From: Deltaproteobacteria bacterium
GTDB taxonomy: Bacteria > Desulfobacterota > Binatia > Binatales > Binataceae
DNA: 64,000 bases
Direction: 5' to 3'
NCBI GenBank assembly: GCA_021831785.1
Contig: JAKBMB010000032.1
Coordinates: 1 to 64,000 of the forward strand
The position numbers were made by a program, and so were the translations under genes. Below, piece after piece: positions 8,166-16,292 of the stretch (position 1 is the first letter of the stretch; each line of letters begins with the position of its first letter). Under the pieces are notes generated by a model. The model had not been told where the DNA came from. It did not search any database and worked only from the letters and a program-made list of their open reading frames with translations.

Positions 8166-8399
8166 CTACCCGGTGCGTCGGCGGCGGCGTTGCGCTCGCA
8201 TCGGGCGAATCAGCACCTCCGCCGGAATCCTGAAGCGCTCGTTGAGCCGACGGATCATCTCAAGCGAAAGCCGCCGCTTGCGGTGTATCACCTCGTAAAC
8301 CCGGCTCCGGCAGCCGATCACGCCCACAAGCGCCCGATGATCCAGTCCCTGCTGCTCAAGCCGGAACTTGATCGCCTCGATCGGGTCAGGCGCGTCCAT
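8166..8399 (-). CDS. HigA-like antitoxin, probably N-terminally truncated
   Basis: 77 residues: DPIEAIKFRLEQQGL, then a helix-turn-helix (VIGCRSRVYEVIHRKRRLSLEMIRRL) and FRIPAEVLIRP, the C-terminal layout of HigA/COG5499 antitoxins. In-frame sequence upstream to about 8477 continues the family pattern (GDRLDVLTTLVEAYEDKHFP) but has no start codon and meets a stop near 8519, so the gene seems to have lost its N-terminus. No HigB toxin is seen next to it. It lies between the defence cassette and the mobilizable element. Confidence 0.65.
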   Translation of the reverse strand: MDAPDPIEAIKFRLEQQGLDHRALVGVIGCRSRVYEVIHRKRRLSLEMIRRLNERFRIPAEVLIRPMRAQRRRRRTG

Positions 8400-8615
8400 C
8401 GGGAAATGCTTATCCTCGTAGGCCTCTACCAGCGTCGTCAGGACATCGAGGCGATCCCCTTCAGGCGCCCAAGGATGCCTTGACGGCCCTTTGCCCCTTT
8501 AGCAGCGGTTCGACAAGCCGCACAAGCGTGCTGCGCGCAAGCACCCGCGCCGCCCGAAGCATAGCATCGTTCCTAACGGGGGAGCAGGGTAACGCGCTTC
8601 ACTGAAGCATGCGAA

Positions 8616-10094
8616 TTACCGAAGTGTTTCTTCCCAAGTGAAGCCGAGCGGGCGGCGGCCACCGGGTAAGCGCAGCGCAAGCGCGCGCTCGATATCGTCC
8701 GGGGAGGGCGCGAGAGTCGCGCTGCCGGCAATGCTCATCCCGGCGCGTAGCGCGGCGCGCCCGAGCGCGTCGAGGAGCGCCAGGCGCAGAAGACGGGGCG
8801 AAAGATTGATAAGCCTATCGAGCACGCAACCGGGCAGCTCGGCGGCAAAGGCACTTCCCCAAGGCTCGGTTGCGAGCAGGTCGCGGTAGACCGAGCGCGC
8901 AACCGCCGCCATCTGCGCCCGCGTCGGCGCAGCCACGGAAAGCACCCTAAAGCGGCTCAAGATAGGCTCGGGAATCCGGGCGGTATCGTTGGCGGCCGCC
9001 ACCCATACGATATGCGAGGCGTCAAGCTCAAGCGCCACGTACTCGTCGATGAAGCGCTTTGCCGTATGCGGTTCGAGCAGGGAGTAGAGCGGTCCATAGG
9101 GGTCGTAGCGCGCCTCCGAGGACATCTTGTCCACCTCGTCGAGCAGCATCACCGGGTTGGCGCTCCGGCCTCTGACCAGCGCCTGGAAGATGCGCCCCGG
9201 TTTGGCTTCGTGCCACTGCGAGTCGGCGCCGGAGAGCACGAAGCTCGCCGTGGTGGTGTTGCAGGCAATCACGTGAAACTCGGCGCCGAGCAGCTCTGCC
9301 AGTTCCTTGACGAAGCGGGTCTTGCCGATGCCGGGCGCTCCGGTGAGCAACAGCGGTAAAAGACGCAGCGCCGGGCGCGCAGCGAGCAGACACAGGGCGA
9401 GCTGGCAGTGGAGATACGCGATGACCTCGGCAAAGTTGGGAAACTGCGCCTCAAGCCCGCGCAGGCGGGAGAGCATCGCCGGTTCCACCTGCGCCAGCCC
9501 GCGCTCAAAGCCGGACTCCCTTAATTGTTCGAGCACTGCCACCTGCCGTCGATAGCCAGCCTTCTCGGCAGTCTTGAGCCGTAGCTCGACAGCCTCTCGG
9601 TCGACAATCGCAACCTGCACCGGATCGTCGCGGATACTGTCCATATCTGCGAGGTCATCGCCTTGAGAACGCTCCGCCTGCGCCCGGGCTTGAGCTTCTT
9701 GCGTTGTTGGAGAGAGCGAATCGCACGTCTTGAGTGTACCTTCAGCACCGATACGCTTGCGGGCGTCGATACCGGCACGCTGGTAGAGCGCCTTGGCTAG
9801 GTCGGTATAGCCGAGAAAGCCCACAAGCTCCGCCACGCCGGCGCAAACCTCGACCTGACGGCGGACCCGTCGTAGCGCGCGCAGGTCCTCGGCGACCACC
9901 ACCCAGCGGTCGTCAGTAAGCTGGTAGAGCCTAAGCCGCGTCCAGGTCGGAGCAGCCCTGAAAGGTAAATCGTCGTCATCCGGGCAAAGTGTCTGCTCGA
10001 AAACCTCGGCGATGAGCCGGCCGCAGAAGACCAGGTCGGGCTCGTCCTGGCGCCTTACCACAAGCTCCTCGAAGCCGTTCACAGCGCGCTCCAA
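8616..10094 (-). CDS. Lon-like AAA ATPase without protease domain
   Basis: 492 residues. The AAA module has Walker A TGAPGIGKTR (about 251-260), Walker B VMLLDEVDKM (about 315-324), sensor WVAAANDT and arginine-finger region ILSRFRV. DPYGPLYSLLEPHTA is typical of Lon-family ATPases. The protein ends soon after the lid domain, so the Ser-Lys protease domain of Lon is absent. The N-terminal 200 residues contain no domain I recognise. It overlaps the end of the nuclease-like gene upstream by 16 bases, so the two are probably co-translated. Function unknown; a replication, packaging or defence role is possible. Confidence 0.75.
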   Translation of the reverse strand: MERAVNGFEELVVRRQDEPDLVFCGRLIAEVFEQTLCPDDDDLPFRAAPTWTRLRLYQLTDDRWVVVAEDLRALRRVRRQVEVCAGVAELVGFLGYTDLAKALYQRAGIDARKRIGAEGTLKTCDSLSPTTQEAQARAQAERSQGDDLADMDSIRDDPVQVAIVDREAVELRLKTAEKAGYRRQVAVLEQLRESGFERGLAQVEPAMLSRLRGLEAQFPNFAEVIAYLHCQLALCLLAARPALRLLPLLLTGAPGIGKTRFVKELAELLGAEFHVIACNTTTASFVLSGADSQWHEAKPGRIFQALVRGRSANPVMLLDEVDKMSSEARYDPYGPLYSLLEPHTAKRFIDEYVALELDASHIVWVAAANDTARIPEPILSRFRVLSVAAPTRAQMAAVARSVYRDLLATEPWGSAFAAELPGCVLDRLINLSPRLLRLALLDALGRAALRAGMSIAGSATLAPSPDDIERALALRLPGGRRPLGFTWEETLR

Positions 10095-10633
10095 GTTGAG
10101 TTCTCGGAGAAAAGCGCTGATGCGGCAAAGTGCTCCGCAAGCGGCGTGAACAGCTCCTTACGCCAGTAGCAGACCGGAACGCAGCGGTGCTGCCCGTTGA
10201 CCCAGGAAGGCGCCGGGCGCTCTTCTTGTTGCCCCTTGAGCACCGAAACCTCGGCGGCGACCCAGTCCTCGAGCCGATTGAGCGTTGAATCGCGCCCGCC
10301 GGCGCGCGAGTGGTCGTGGATGGTGTAGTAGACGGGCTGGCCGGTGAGCTCGGCGAACTGCACCAGCGCCTTAAAGCGGTAGCGCTCAAGCCCGAAGGAG
10401 CCGTAGCGGGTGGGCGCCTTGTGCTTGACCTCGTGATGCTCGCCGAGAGAACTCCAAAGCGTGATGTCGGGCAGCAGCAGGTAGCGGCCATTGGGTCCGC
10501 CGGCGCACGCGGCGCTGCTGCGGCCTAGCTGATGGGCGGTGAAGTAACGGTGGAAGCCTGCCGCCAGCTCGCAGAACTTATTCTCCCAGTACGCCCCCAG
10601 CCCGCGGTCTGCTTCCAGGTCTACGCAATGCAT
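10079..10633 (-). CDS. Putative PD-(D/E)XK-like nuclease
   Basis: I chose the ATG at 10633 because a strong AAGGAGGAG ribosome site lies just upstream; the open frame itself runs back to 10789. The 184-residue product shows LLPDITLW followed by HHEVKHKAPTRYG, matching the D...ExK spacing of PD-(D/E)XK nucleases, then a YYTIHDHSRAGG segment. This could be a resolvase-like or defence nuclease. It overlaps the following Lon-like ATPase gene by 16 bases. No family was recognised with certainty. Confidence 0.55.
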   Translation of the reverse strand: MHCVDLEADRGLGAYWENKFCELAAGFHRYFTAHQLGRSSAACAGGPNGRYLLLPDITLWSSLGEHHEVKHKAPTRYGSFGLERYRFKALVQFAELTGQPVYYTIHDHSRAGGRDSTLNRLEDWVAAEVSVLKGQQEERPAPSWVNGQHRCVPVCYWRKELFTPLAEHFAASALFSENSTWSAL

Positions 10634-10790
10634 GCCATCTCCTCCTTGTTGGTGGCTTGCCCGCGCGCAACCTGCTATCGTCAAGGCGTCTGGCACTTGC
10701 GCGAACGCAGCTTCGCGCGGGGTTATCGGCCCCGCTGGCGGCGCCAACCGCCGGCGGGGCCTTGCTTTGTGGCCTGCTCTATACCTCATA

Positions 10791-10831
10791 AGTATATACT
10801 ACAAGGTGGGCTCGTTAATACCTTCCGGTAT
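10791..10831. promoter_or_regulatory. Palindromic, AT-rich divergent control region
   Basis: Between the nuclease gene (minus) and the zinc-ribbon gene (plus) is an AT-rich patch. It contains the perfect palindrome AGTATATACT (10791-10800) and the inverted repeat ATACC-ttcc-GGTAT (10818-10831). These are operator-like, but no regulator is assigned. Confidence 0.35.
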
Positions 10832-10836
10832 ATGAC

Positions 10837-11082
10837 TTGTACTATTATTGCCGCGATGGTATCTCTTTAGCCGTGGCAAGAGTGCGGTTATGGGGCTACC
10901 GGTGCGAAAGGTGCGGACACGAGTGGCTGCCCCGCGAAAAGGGACAGGAGCCGCGAGTTTGTCCTAAATGTAAGAGCCCTTATTGGAACGTGCCACGCAA
11001 GACACCCGCAAAAGGCGAGCGCCGCGCGAAAACCGCCGGCCAAAGAAGCGGTGGGCTCGCGCTGCCGAACGCGAAGCACTGA
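10837..11082 (+). CDS. Small zinc-ribbon protein
   Basis: The protein (81 residues from a TTG start; a GTG at 10873 is an alternative) contains YRCERCGHEW...PRVCPKCKSPYWNVP, two CxxC knuckles forming a zinc ribbon, followed by a basic tail. Similar small proteins are common on mobile elements and near toxin-antitoxin or resolvase genes. It is the only plus-strand gene in the element and faces the relaxase gene end to end. Confidence 0.6.
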   Translation: MYYYCRDGISLAVARVRLWGYRCERCGHEWLPREKGQEPRVCPKCKSPYWNVPRKTPAKGERRAKTAGQRSGGLALPNAKH

Positions 11083-11097
11083 TTGAGCCCGGTGTTC

Positions 11098-13257
11098 TTA
11101 CGTATCGGATGGTCCGGGCGCGTGGAGTAGCGGTTGGTCGGCAGCGGCGCCTGGTTCGTCTATGGCGCCCTGCGCGCTTAGCAGCTTGGCGCGGTGCTGC
11201 TCGGCCCAGGCGCGCTCTTCGGGTGTGGGCGTGTAGCCGGAGAGCGCGATTCCGAGGATGACCGCTTCGCGCCACGCGGTGCGGCGAAACTCCTCCGAGC
11301 CATGCACCTCGACACTGCCCCAGCGGGCAACGGCAAGCCTAAGCGCAAAGCGTATCGCCTCGGGCTGAGGGTCGTTTAGCGCAAGAAAGTTGCGGTGATC
11401 GGTAATCGCCGTGCGCTCGGGTTCATTCGCCCATACCCAGTGGTTTTGAACCTTGATAAAGCGCGGGTCCTCGGGCTCTGGCGCATGTGCTGCACGTACA
11501 CCGGATGCCGGCACGATGATGCTGCCGCGGGTCACGATGCCGAGCAGCTCGTTCCAGTCCGTGGCTTCCTGCGGGCGATGGCGGACGGCATCGGGAACGG
11601 CTCTGATTAGTCGGCGTGCTTGCCGCTCCCCAGCCTCGTCCGCGTTCTGAGCGGCGATTATCTTAACACCTTGGGCAGCCATCCGCTGCGCCAACTCAAT
11701 TGCTGCGCCTGAGTCGCCGGCGGTGCCTACGACCCAGAGACCTGGTCTATCGTAGAGCGCGAAGTAGGAGAGGGCTTCTATGGCGCTCTCGCATACGGCA
11801 AGCTCGCAACACTCCTCACCCCGTCCTACCCGGAACACACCCTTGCTCCCGCGTACGCCGTGAAACGGCTCCTTGCCGATTCCGCGCAGCTCGACACCCA
11901 CCGGCTCGCCGTCAAGGTCGTTCGCGTCAACGAGTCTAAAGGCGGCATTGACGTACTTGCCGTAGCGGGCGGCAAAGACGGCGCCGCGCGACAAGGCTGT
12001 GCTGACGAGCTCCTCGGGAATACAGCGCTCGCCGACCAGGTAGCCGCGCACCAAAGCCTCGCCCTTGAGGTAAGGCTTGGGCAGCATCGAGGGCTCGGGC
12101 AGCCTTGCAGCATCGCGCGCCAGGCGCTCGACCCGGTAAGCCAAATTGGCGCGGGCGCTGGAGACGGCAAGCTCCTCGCCAAAGCGGGCTGCGAGCCAGG
12201 CTATCGCGCGCCTAAAGTCAAAGCCCGCAAGGTGCATCACGAGGTCGATAGCGCCTGCGCCGCCGATACCCTGGTCGTGGTTGTACCACTGGGCGAGATT
12301 CTCGCGGTTGGTTGAGACACGCCCGGCCGGGGTTCTCCAGTTAAACCTCGGGTCCTTGGGATCGGGGATGCAGCCCAGAGCGATAAAGACTTCACTGAGC
12401 GGTATCTCGCGCAAAAGGTCGGCACGCCGGCGAAGCTCGTCGAGTTTTCCTTCGCGCTGGGCAAGGCGCTTTCTTACCGCGTCTAGCTCGCGCGCCTTGG
12501 CCAGCGCCGAGCGAAGCGCCATGGCTTGTGCCCGAGCGCCCTCGCGAAAGCCGGCTTCATAGGCGCGTTTGGCTATTCGCTCGGCATAAGCCCTAGGTGA
12601 AAGCCGCTCAGTGATAGTGGGCTCGGGCACCGGCGGCGGCGCGCCGGATACCGCAGGTATCGGAATGACGGCGCTAAGCTCCCGGTTGACTCTCGTGTAG
12701 TACTGCCGTATCGGCTCGTGGCGCGCCTTCGAGCCCGCAACTCCGCGTCTTAGCCCCAGCGGCGCCATCGCTCTCGCGTATTCGGTCTGGAGCTCACGGA
12801 GCTTGCTCGGACTGAAGAGCTCGCGTGCGTTTAGATGACCGCGCTCATCCAGCGGCACCACCAGCGCCTGGATGTGCGGCGTGCTCTCATCCAGATGCAG
12901 GCTTGCGTGGGCGAGGTTCCCGCCGTAGCGCTCTTTTAGCCACTTGACGTTGGTAGCTACCCAGGCATCGAGGCGCGCATCATCCTAGGTGCCGGCGGCG
13001 CTGGGGTCATGCGGGCGGAAGTACTCGGGGCTTGCGGTAAGCAGGAACTCGACTGCCACGGTGGCATCCCTGCGCCGCTTCTCGGGCAGAAGCGCCATCA
13101 CGTCCGCCTCGGGGTCAAGTCCAACCAGCGCGCGCACCTCTCTTGCGGGATCGGCGTTGGGTGTCGGACGGGTACGGGCGAGATGCCCGGCAACCGCCGC
13201 AAGCCCGCGCGGCCCGCTCATCTTGACCTTCTCGACCCGCAGAATCGCGTACGCCAT
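11098..13257 (-). pseudogene. MobV-family relaxase with Toprim-like domain, split by an in-frame TAG
   Basis: From MAYAILRVEKVK (start 13257) the frame reads 90 codons, hits TAG at 12985-12987, and then continues in the same frame for 628 more codons. The sequence just after the stop (LDAWVATNVKWLKERYGG) and the relaxase metal motif HLDESTPHI lie past the TAG. A start at 12861 would miss them. Later parts contain a coiled region, a primase/DUF3991-like segment (PAGRVSTNRENLAQWYNHDQ) and a Toprim-like stretch (ELAVCESAIEAL, QNADEAGE). The stop replaces a position where Trp (TGG) would fit, so one G-to-A change explains it. It is broken unless TAG is read through. Confidence 0.8.
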
Positions 13258-13305
13258 CTAAACCCCTGCCCTGAGCCGTGTCGAAAGTTCGCCCTTGTCC
13301 GAAGC

Positions 13306-13442
13306 TTCCTTTCCGTAGCAGCGGTCGACCCGGGGATCATTTCTCGGCAGGGCATTACCTATTACACATCGCCCCGTGCGGGGCGATGTTGCGCAGCTCG
13401 GGGCGTAGCCCCGAACCCCGCCTTGCCTGCTACGGAAAGGAA
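13306..13442. other. Candidate origin of transfer (nested inverted repeats)
   Basis: A 16-base perfect inverted repeat (TTCCTTTCCGTAGCAG at 13306-13321, its complement at 13427-13442) encloses two hairpins: ACATCGCCCC-GTGC-GGGGCGATGT at 13366-13389 and TCGGGGC-GTA-GCCCCGA at 13398-13414. It lies directly upstream of the MobV relaxase gene, the usual place for an oriT. The nick site is not identified. Confidence 0.55.
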
Positions 13443-13453
13443 TGGGCATGTCG

Positions 13454-13756
13454 CTACTGCGCCTGAGCTGCCTGCGCGCCGGGCTTCCCGGCATGATGGC
13501 TCTGCGCCTTGCCTAAGCCCTCGCCATTGCCAGAAAGCCGCGCCTTCTCCGCGCGCAGCTCCTTGAGCGCCTCAAGCGTCTGCTGCCCAAGCCATCGCGC
13601 TGCCGCCTCCTCCGGCGCCCAGCGCCTGTCAAGCTCGCGCGCAAGCTTCGATGCCTCCTTGTAGGCGTCATAGACGTTGACCGGGACTTTGAGCTTAAGC
13701 GTCATCGTCACGCTCTTGCTCGGTTCGTTGGCCAAAAGTTCACTGCTCATCTTCAT
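13454..13756 (-). CDS. Small mobilisation-type accessory protein
   Basis: 100 residues (the second ATG, at 13750, has the better spacing to an AAAGGAG site). TMTLKLKVPVNVYDAYKEASKLAREL suggests a short ribbon followed by helices, as in ribbon-helix-helix or relaxosome accessory proteins, with a charged helix and a disordered tail. It sits next to the candidate oriT and divides it from the excisionase-like gene. The function is inferred from position. Confidence 0.5.
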   Translation of the reverse strand: MKMSSELLANEPSKSVTMTLKLKVPVNVYDAYKEASKLARELDRRWAPEEAAARWLGQQTLEALKELRAEKARLSGNGEGLGKAQSHHAGKPGAQAAQAQ

Positions 13757-13865
13757 GTCTCCTTTCGTTGATTTACTGGACCTCTGCGGTCGGGGTATGA
13801 AATTTCCCTCACCGCTGACAACCGTGAAGTTTTTCCTCAGGGCGGACCGCGTGTTCTCGCCTGCG

Positions 13866-14318
13866 TCATGGCAGATTCACCGTCGGCACCTGGTAAGCCT
13901 GCCGCCGCGAGCGAGAATCTGCGGTGGAGGAATGAGGCCGTGTGGGGTCTTCGACACTTCGTGCCGCAGACGCCGTGGTCAGTGCGGGCTCGGGACGGTT
14001 CCATAATGAAGCGCTCTCGCGCGGACGACCGCGCCGAGGGGTAATCGGGGTGTTGGACTCGGCCGCGGCGGCGAGCTTGGCTGCCCATCGATGCAAAGAC
14101 TCGGCAGGAAAGACCCAGCGCCGGCCAAGGCGCACCGCAGGAGGAAGCGCGCGCCCAGCCTCGCCCCGCTCAAGCGCGCGCAGCACGCCTAGGTGAGAGC
14201 GCCCGAGCAGACGGGCAACCTCACTTGCGCTAAAGAGCAGACGCCCGGAAGGCAGCGCCGCAGCTTGCAGCGCAAAGGCGCTGGACGGCTCGAAGACCGG
14301 GCGCAGCGGCGCGCTCAT
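13866..14318 (-). CDS. Excisionase-like helix-turn-helix protein
   Basis: 150 residues. LLFSASEVARLLGRSHLGVLRALERGE followed by VRLGRRWVFPAESLHRWA is a winged/MerR-like helix of the kind in excisionases and AlpA regulators. The last 60 residues are low-complexity and probably unstructured. Its start overlaps the stop of the membrane protein gene by four bases. In an integrase-bearing element it may direct excision or control mobilisation genes. Confidence 0.6.
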   Translation of the reverse strand: MSAPLRPVFEPSSAFALQAAALPSGRLLFSASEVARLLGRSHLGVLRALERGEAGRALPPAVRLGRRWVFPAESLHRWAAKLAAAAESNTPITPRRGRPRESASLWNRPEPALTTASAARSVEDPTRPHSSTADSRSRRQAYQVPTVNLP

Positions 14319-14872
14319 ACCCGCGCCTGCGGCTTAAGCGCCGCAGCCTCCTTAGGCGAACCGGCTAATTGTCGTGGAAAACAGAAACACGGCGACGGCG
14401 GGTCGCCGTCGGTACTGCCACCCTCGGATGAACCGCCAGAACTACTCGAGCGCCGCTGAGGGGAACCCCCTCCGCAACGGGAGCGCCGATGGGCGCGCGA
14501 GGTGCCCTTGCGATGGGCGACGCCCGCAACCACACGCGTTGCAAGCGGGCTGCGCGGTGCGCGAAGCGCGCGCGAGCGTCGCGCCGGTCTCCTTAAGACC
14601 CGGCTAAACATAGCGCGCACCGGCTGCGCGAGGCTGTCGGTTACGCGCTCTTCCCCGTAAAGCAGAATACCTACGCTCTGGCCGCCATCCTTCATGACCG
14701 CGTCAATTAGCCGCCCAACCGCCGCCATCACGCCCTCCGCCAGCGCCAGCGCGATACCGACGCCGAGCACAAACCACGGCCCCCGCCAGAGCCAGGCTAA
14801 GCCGAGAAGCAAACACAGGCACGCCCACGTCTGTAGAGGGCTTCTCCTCGAGCTGCCGCAACCGCTAATCAT
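14315..14872 (-). CDS. Small membrane protein of the mobile element, unknown function
   Basis: 185 residues. Two hydrophobic segments (WACLCLLLGLAWLW and FVLGVGIALALAEGVMAAVG, residues about 16-52) are followed by a long Arg/Ser-rich, probably disordered tail. No family recognised. The overlap with the excisionase-like gene supports co-translation. The tail could be partly non-native sequence. Confidence 0.45.
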   Translation of the reverse strand: MISGCGSSRRSPLQTWACLCLLLGLAWLWRGPWFVLGVGIALALAEGVMAAVGRLIDAVMKDGGQSVGILLYGEERVTDSLAQPVRAMFSRVLRRPARRSRALRAPRSPLATRVVAGVAHRKGTSRAHRRSRCGGGSPQRRSSSSGGSSEGGSTDGDPPSPCFCFPRQLAGSPKEAAALKPQARV

Positions 14873-14890
14873 GATGCCAATTTACACTAT

Positions 14891-14907
14891 TTGGCCACAG
14901 CGGCCAA
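14891..14907. other. Short inverted repeat downstream of the integrase gene
   Basis: TTGGCC-ACAGC-GGCCAA, 6-base stem, lies between the integrase stop and the membrane-protein start. It may be a weak terminator or operator. Confidence 0.25.
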
Positions 14908-14948
14908 GGGAGCCTTCGATGTCTTTTCGTCTGTCGTACCCCTGCCGC

Positions 14949-15950
14949 CTAACCTAGCTGCCGAGCGATATCTTCAGCCTGCAGATGCGTATATCTGCGC
15001 AACATAGCCCAGGTCTTGTGCCCAGTGATGCTGGCCACGGTCTCGATGCCCAGCCCCCGCTCGAAAAGCCGCGAGGTCGCTTCATGGCGCAGATCGTGGA
15101 AATGCAGGTCCTCGATGCCGGCTTTGCGGCAGGCCTGGGCAAAGGCGTGACTATAACCTGCCGGGCCGAAGACGAAGCCGTCCAAACGGCGCGGCAGGCT
15201 TTGTAAAATCTCCACCGCCCGGGTCGAAAGCGGTACGTCGCGCGCAAGCCCATTCTTGGTCAGTGGCAGATGAGCCACGCGCCTGGCCAGATCCACGTAC
15301 TGCCAGCGCAACGCTGCGATCTCGCCCTGGCGCATCGCCGTCTCAAGCGCAAACTCAACCACCTTGCTCAGCCGCACGTCGCAGGCTTCAAGCAGCCGCT
15401 GCTCCTCGCCGGGCTTAAGCCTGCGCTCGCGCCCCGGCGCCGGTTTCGGCCGGCGCACCCCCTTCATAGGGTTATGCAGCCCCTCCATACCCCACTCGAT
15501 GCGAGCAACCGTGAATAGATGAGAGAGCAGCGCCAGATAGAGCCGGATCCGGTTCGGGCCCAGACCCTCGCCTTCCAGTTCGGCGATCAGCTTGGCGATG
15601 TCCGCGCCTCGGATGTAGGCCAGCGCCCGGTCCTTGAGCGGATGCCGTTTTAACGCATTGGCGATATAGCGCTCCTTCTCGCCCCAGCGCTTGCGGACTG
15701 AAACCTCCGCGACATAGCGGTCGAGCGCTTCTGCCAGGCTCGTGCGCTCGGCGTCGCCCAGGTTGACGAAGCGTCCCTCGGCCATCCGGCCTTCGACCTG
15801 GGCCGCCCAGCGCTCAGCCTGGGGGCGGGTATCGAAGCTTGCCGAGAGCGGCTCAAAGCCGCGCCTGCGCACCTGCGCCTGCCAGTTCTTGCCCCGCCGT
15901 CGTATCGTTGCCACGCCCTTCAGTGTGACAAAATTGTGACAAAATGGCAA
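14949..15950 (-). CDS. int: Site-specific tyrosine integrase
   Basis: 333 residues. It has an N-terminal arm-binding/SAM-like region (SLAEALDRYVAEV...) and a catalytic domain carrying Arg in ALETAMRQGEIAALRW, Lys in LPLTKNGLA, His-x-x-Arg in HDLRHEATSRLFE, His in TGHKTW and the nucleophilic Tyr in LRRYTHL. All catalytic residues are present, so it is probably active. A start at GVATIRRRGKNW, a few codons in, is also possible. The gene begins about 70 bases inside the 3' end of the tRNA-Leu gene, the standard position for an integrase that uses a tRNA as attachment site. Confidence 0.92.
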   Translation of the reverse strand: MPFCHNFVTLKGVATIRRRGKNWQAQVRRRGFEPLSASFDTRPQAERWAAQVEGRMAEGRFVNLGDAERTSLAEALDRYVAEVSVRKRWGEKERYIANALKRHPLKDRALAYIRGADIAKLIAELEGEGLGPNRIRLYLALLSHLFTVARIEWGMEGLHNPMKGVRRPKPAPGRERRLKPGEEQRLLEACDVRLSKVVEFALETAMRQGEIAALRWQYVDLARRVAHLPLTKNGLARDVPLSTRAVEILQSLPRRLDGFVFGPAGYSHAFAQACRKAGIEDLHFHDLRHEATSRLFERGLGIETVASITGHKTWAMLRRYTHLQAEDIARQLG

Positions 15951-16019
15951 GAAACCGGTTCGTGAGGCTGCCGGGCGCGCCGCCTATCCAGAAAAAATCT
16001 CGATTTTACGGGCTATTAT

Positions 16020-16105
16020 TGGTGCCGAGGGCGGGACTCGAACCCGCATGAGCTTGCGCTCGGAGGATTTTGAGTCCTCTGCGTCTGCCGTTTCGCCACC
16101 TCGGC
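16020..16105 (-). tRNA. tRNA-Leu (anticodon CAA)
   Basis: The minus strand from 16105 folds as a class II tRNA: acceptor GCCGAGG pairing with CCTCGGC, anticodon stem GAGGA/TCCTC with loop CTCAAAA (anticodon CAA), a long variable arm (CGAGCGCAAGCTCA), T-loop GGTTCGAGTCC, and an encoded CCA end. Its 3' end is the probable attachment site of the neighbouring integrase. Confidence 0.95.
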
Positions 16106-16203
16106 CCGTACCCAGCGAAACCTCATTCTTAATTAATTCAATGCATCTCGCCAGCTCATCCGGTCAGCTTGCGGCGCCGGCGCATCTGGTTGAACCATCC
16201 CAA

Positions 16204-16241
16204 CATTCACCCCGGCCCGCCGCATTCACCCCGGCCCGCCG
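16204..16241. repeat. 19-base tandem duplication
   Basis: CATTCACCCCGGCCCGCCG occurs twice in direct tandem between the tRNA and the UbiA gene end. Probably a slippage product. Confidence 0.7.
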
Positions 16242-16292
16242 CTCAGCCTAGCTCGCCGTTCACAGCGCCATGCGGCCTTGGCGGACCCGGCC

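Noticed and set aside
8050-8616. Left attachment site of the mobile element
   Set aside because: No copy of the tRNA-Leu 3' end could be found there by eye.
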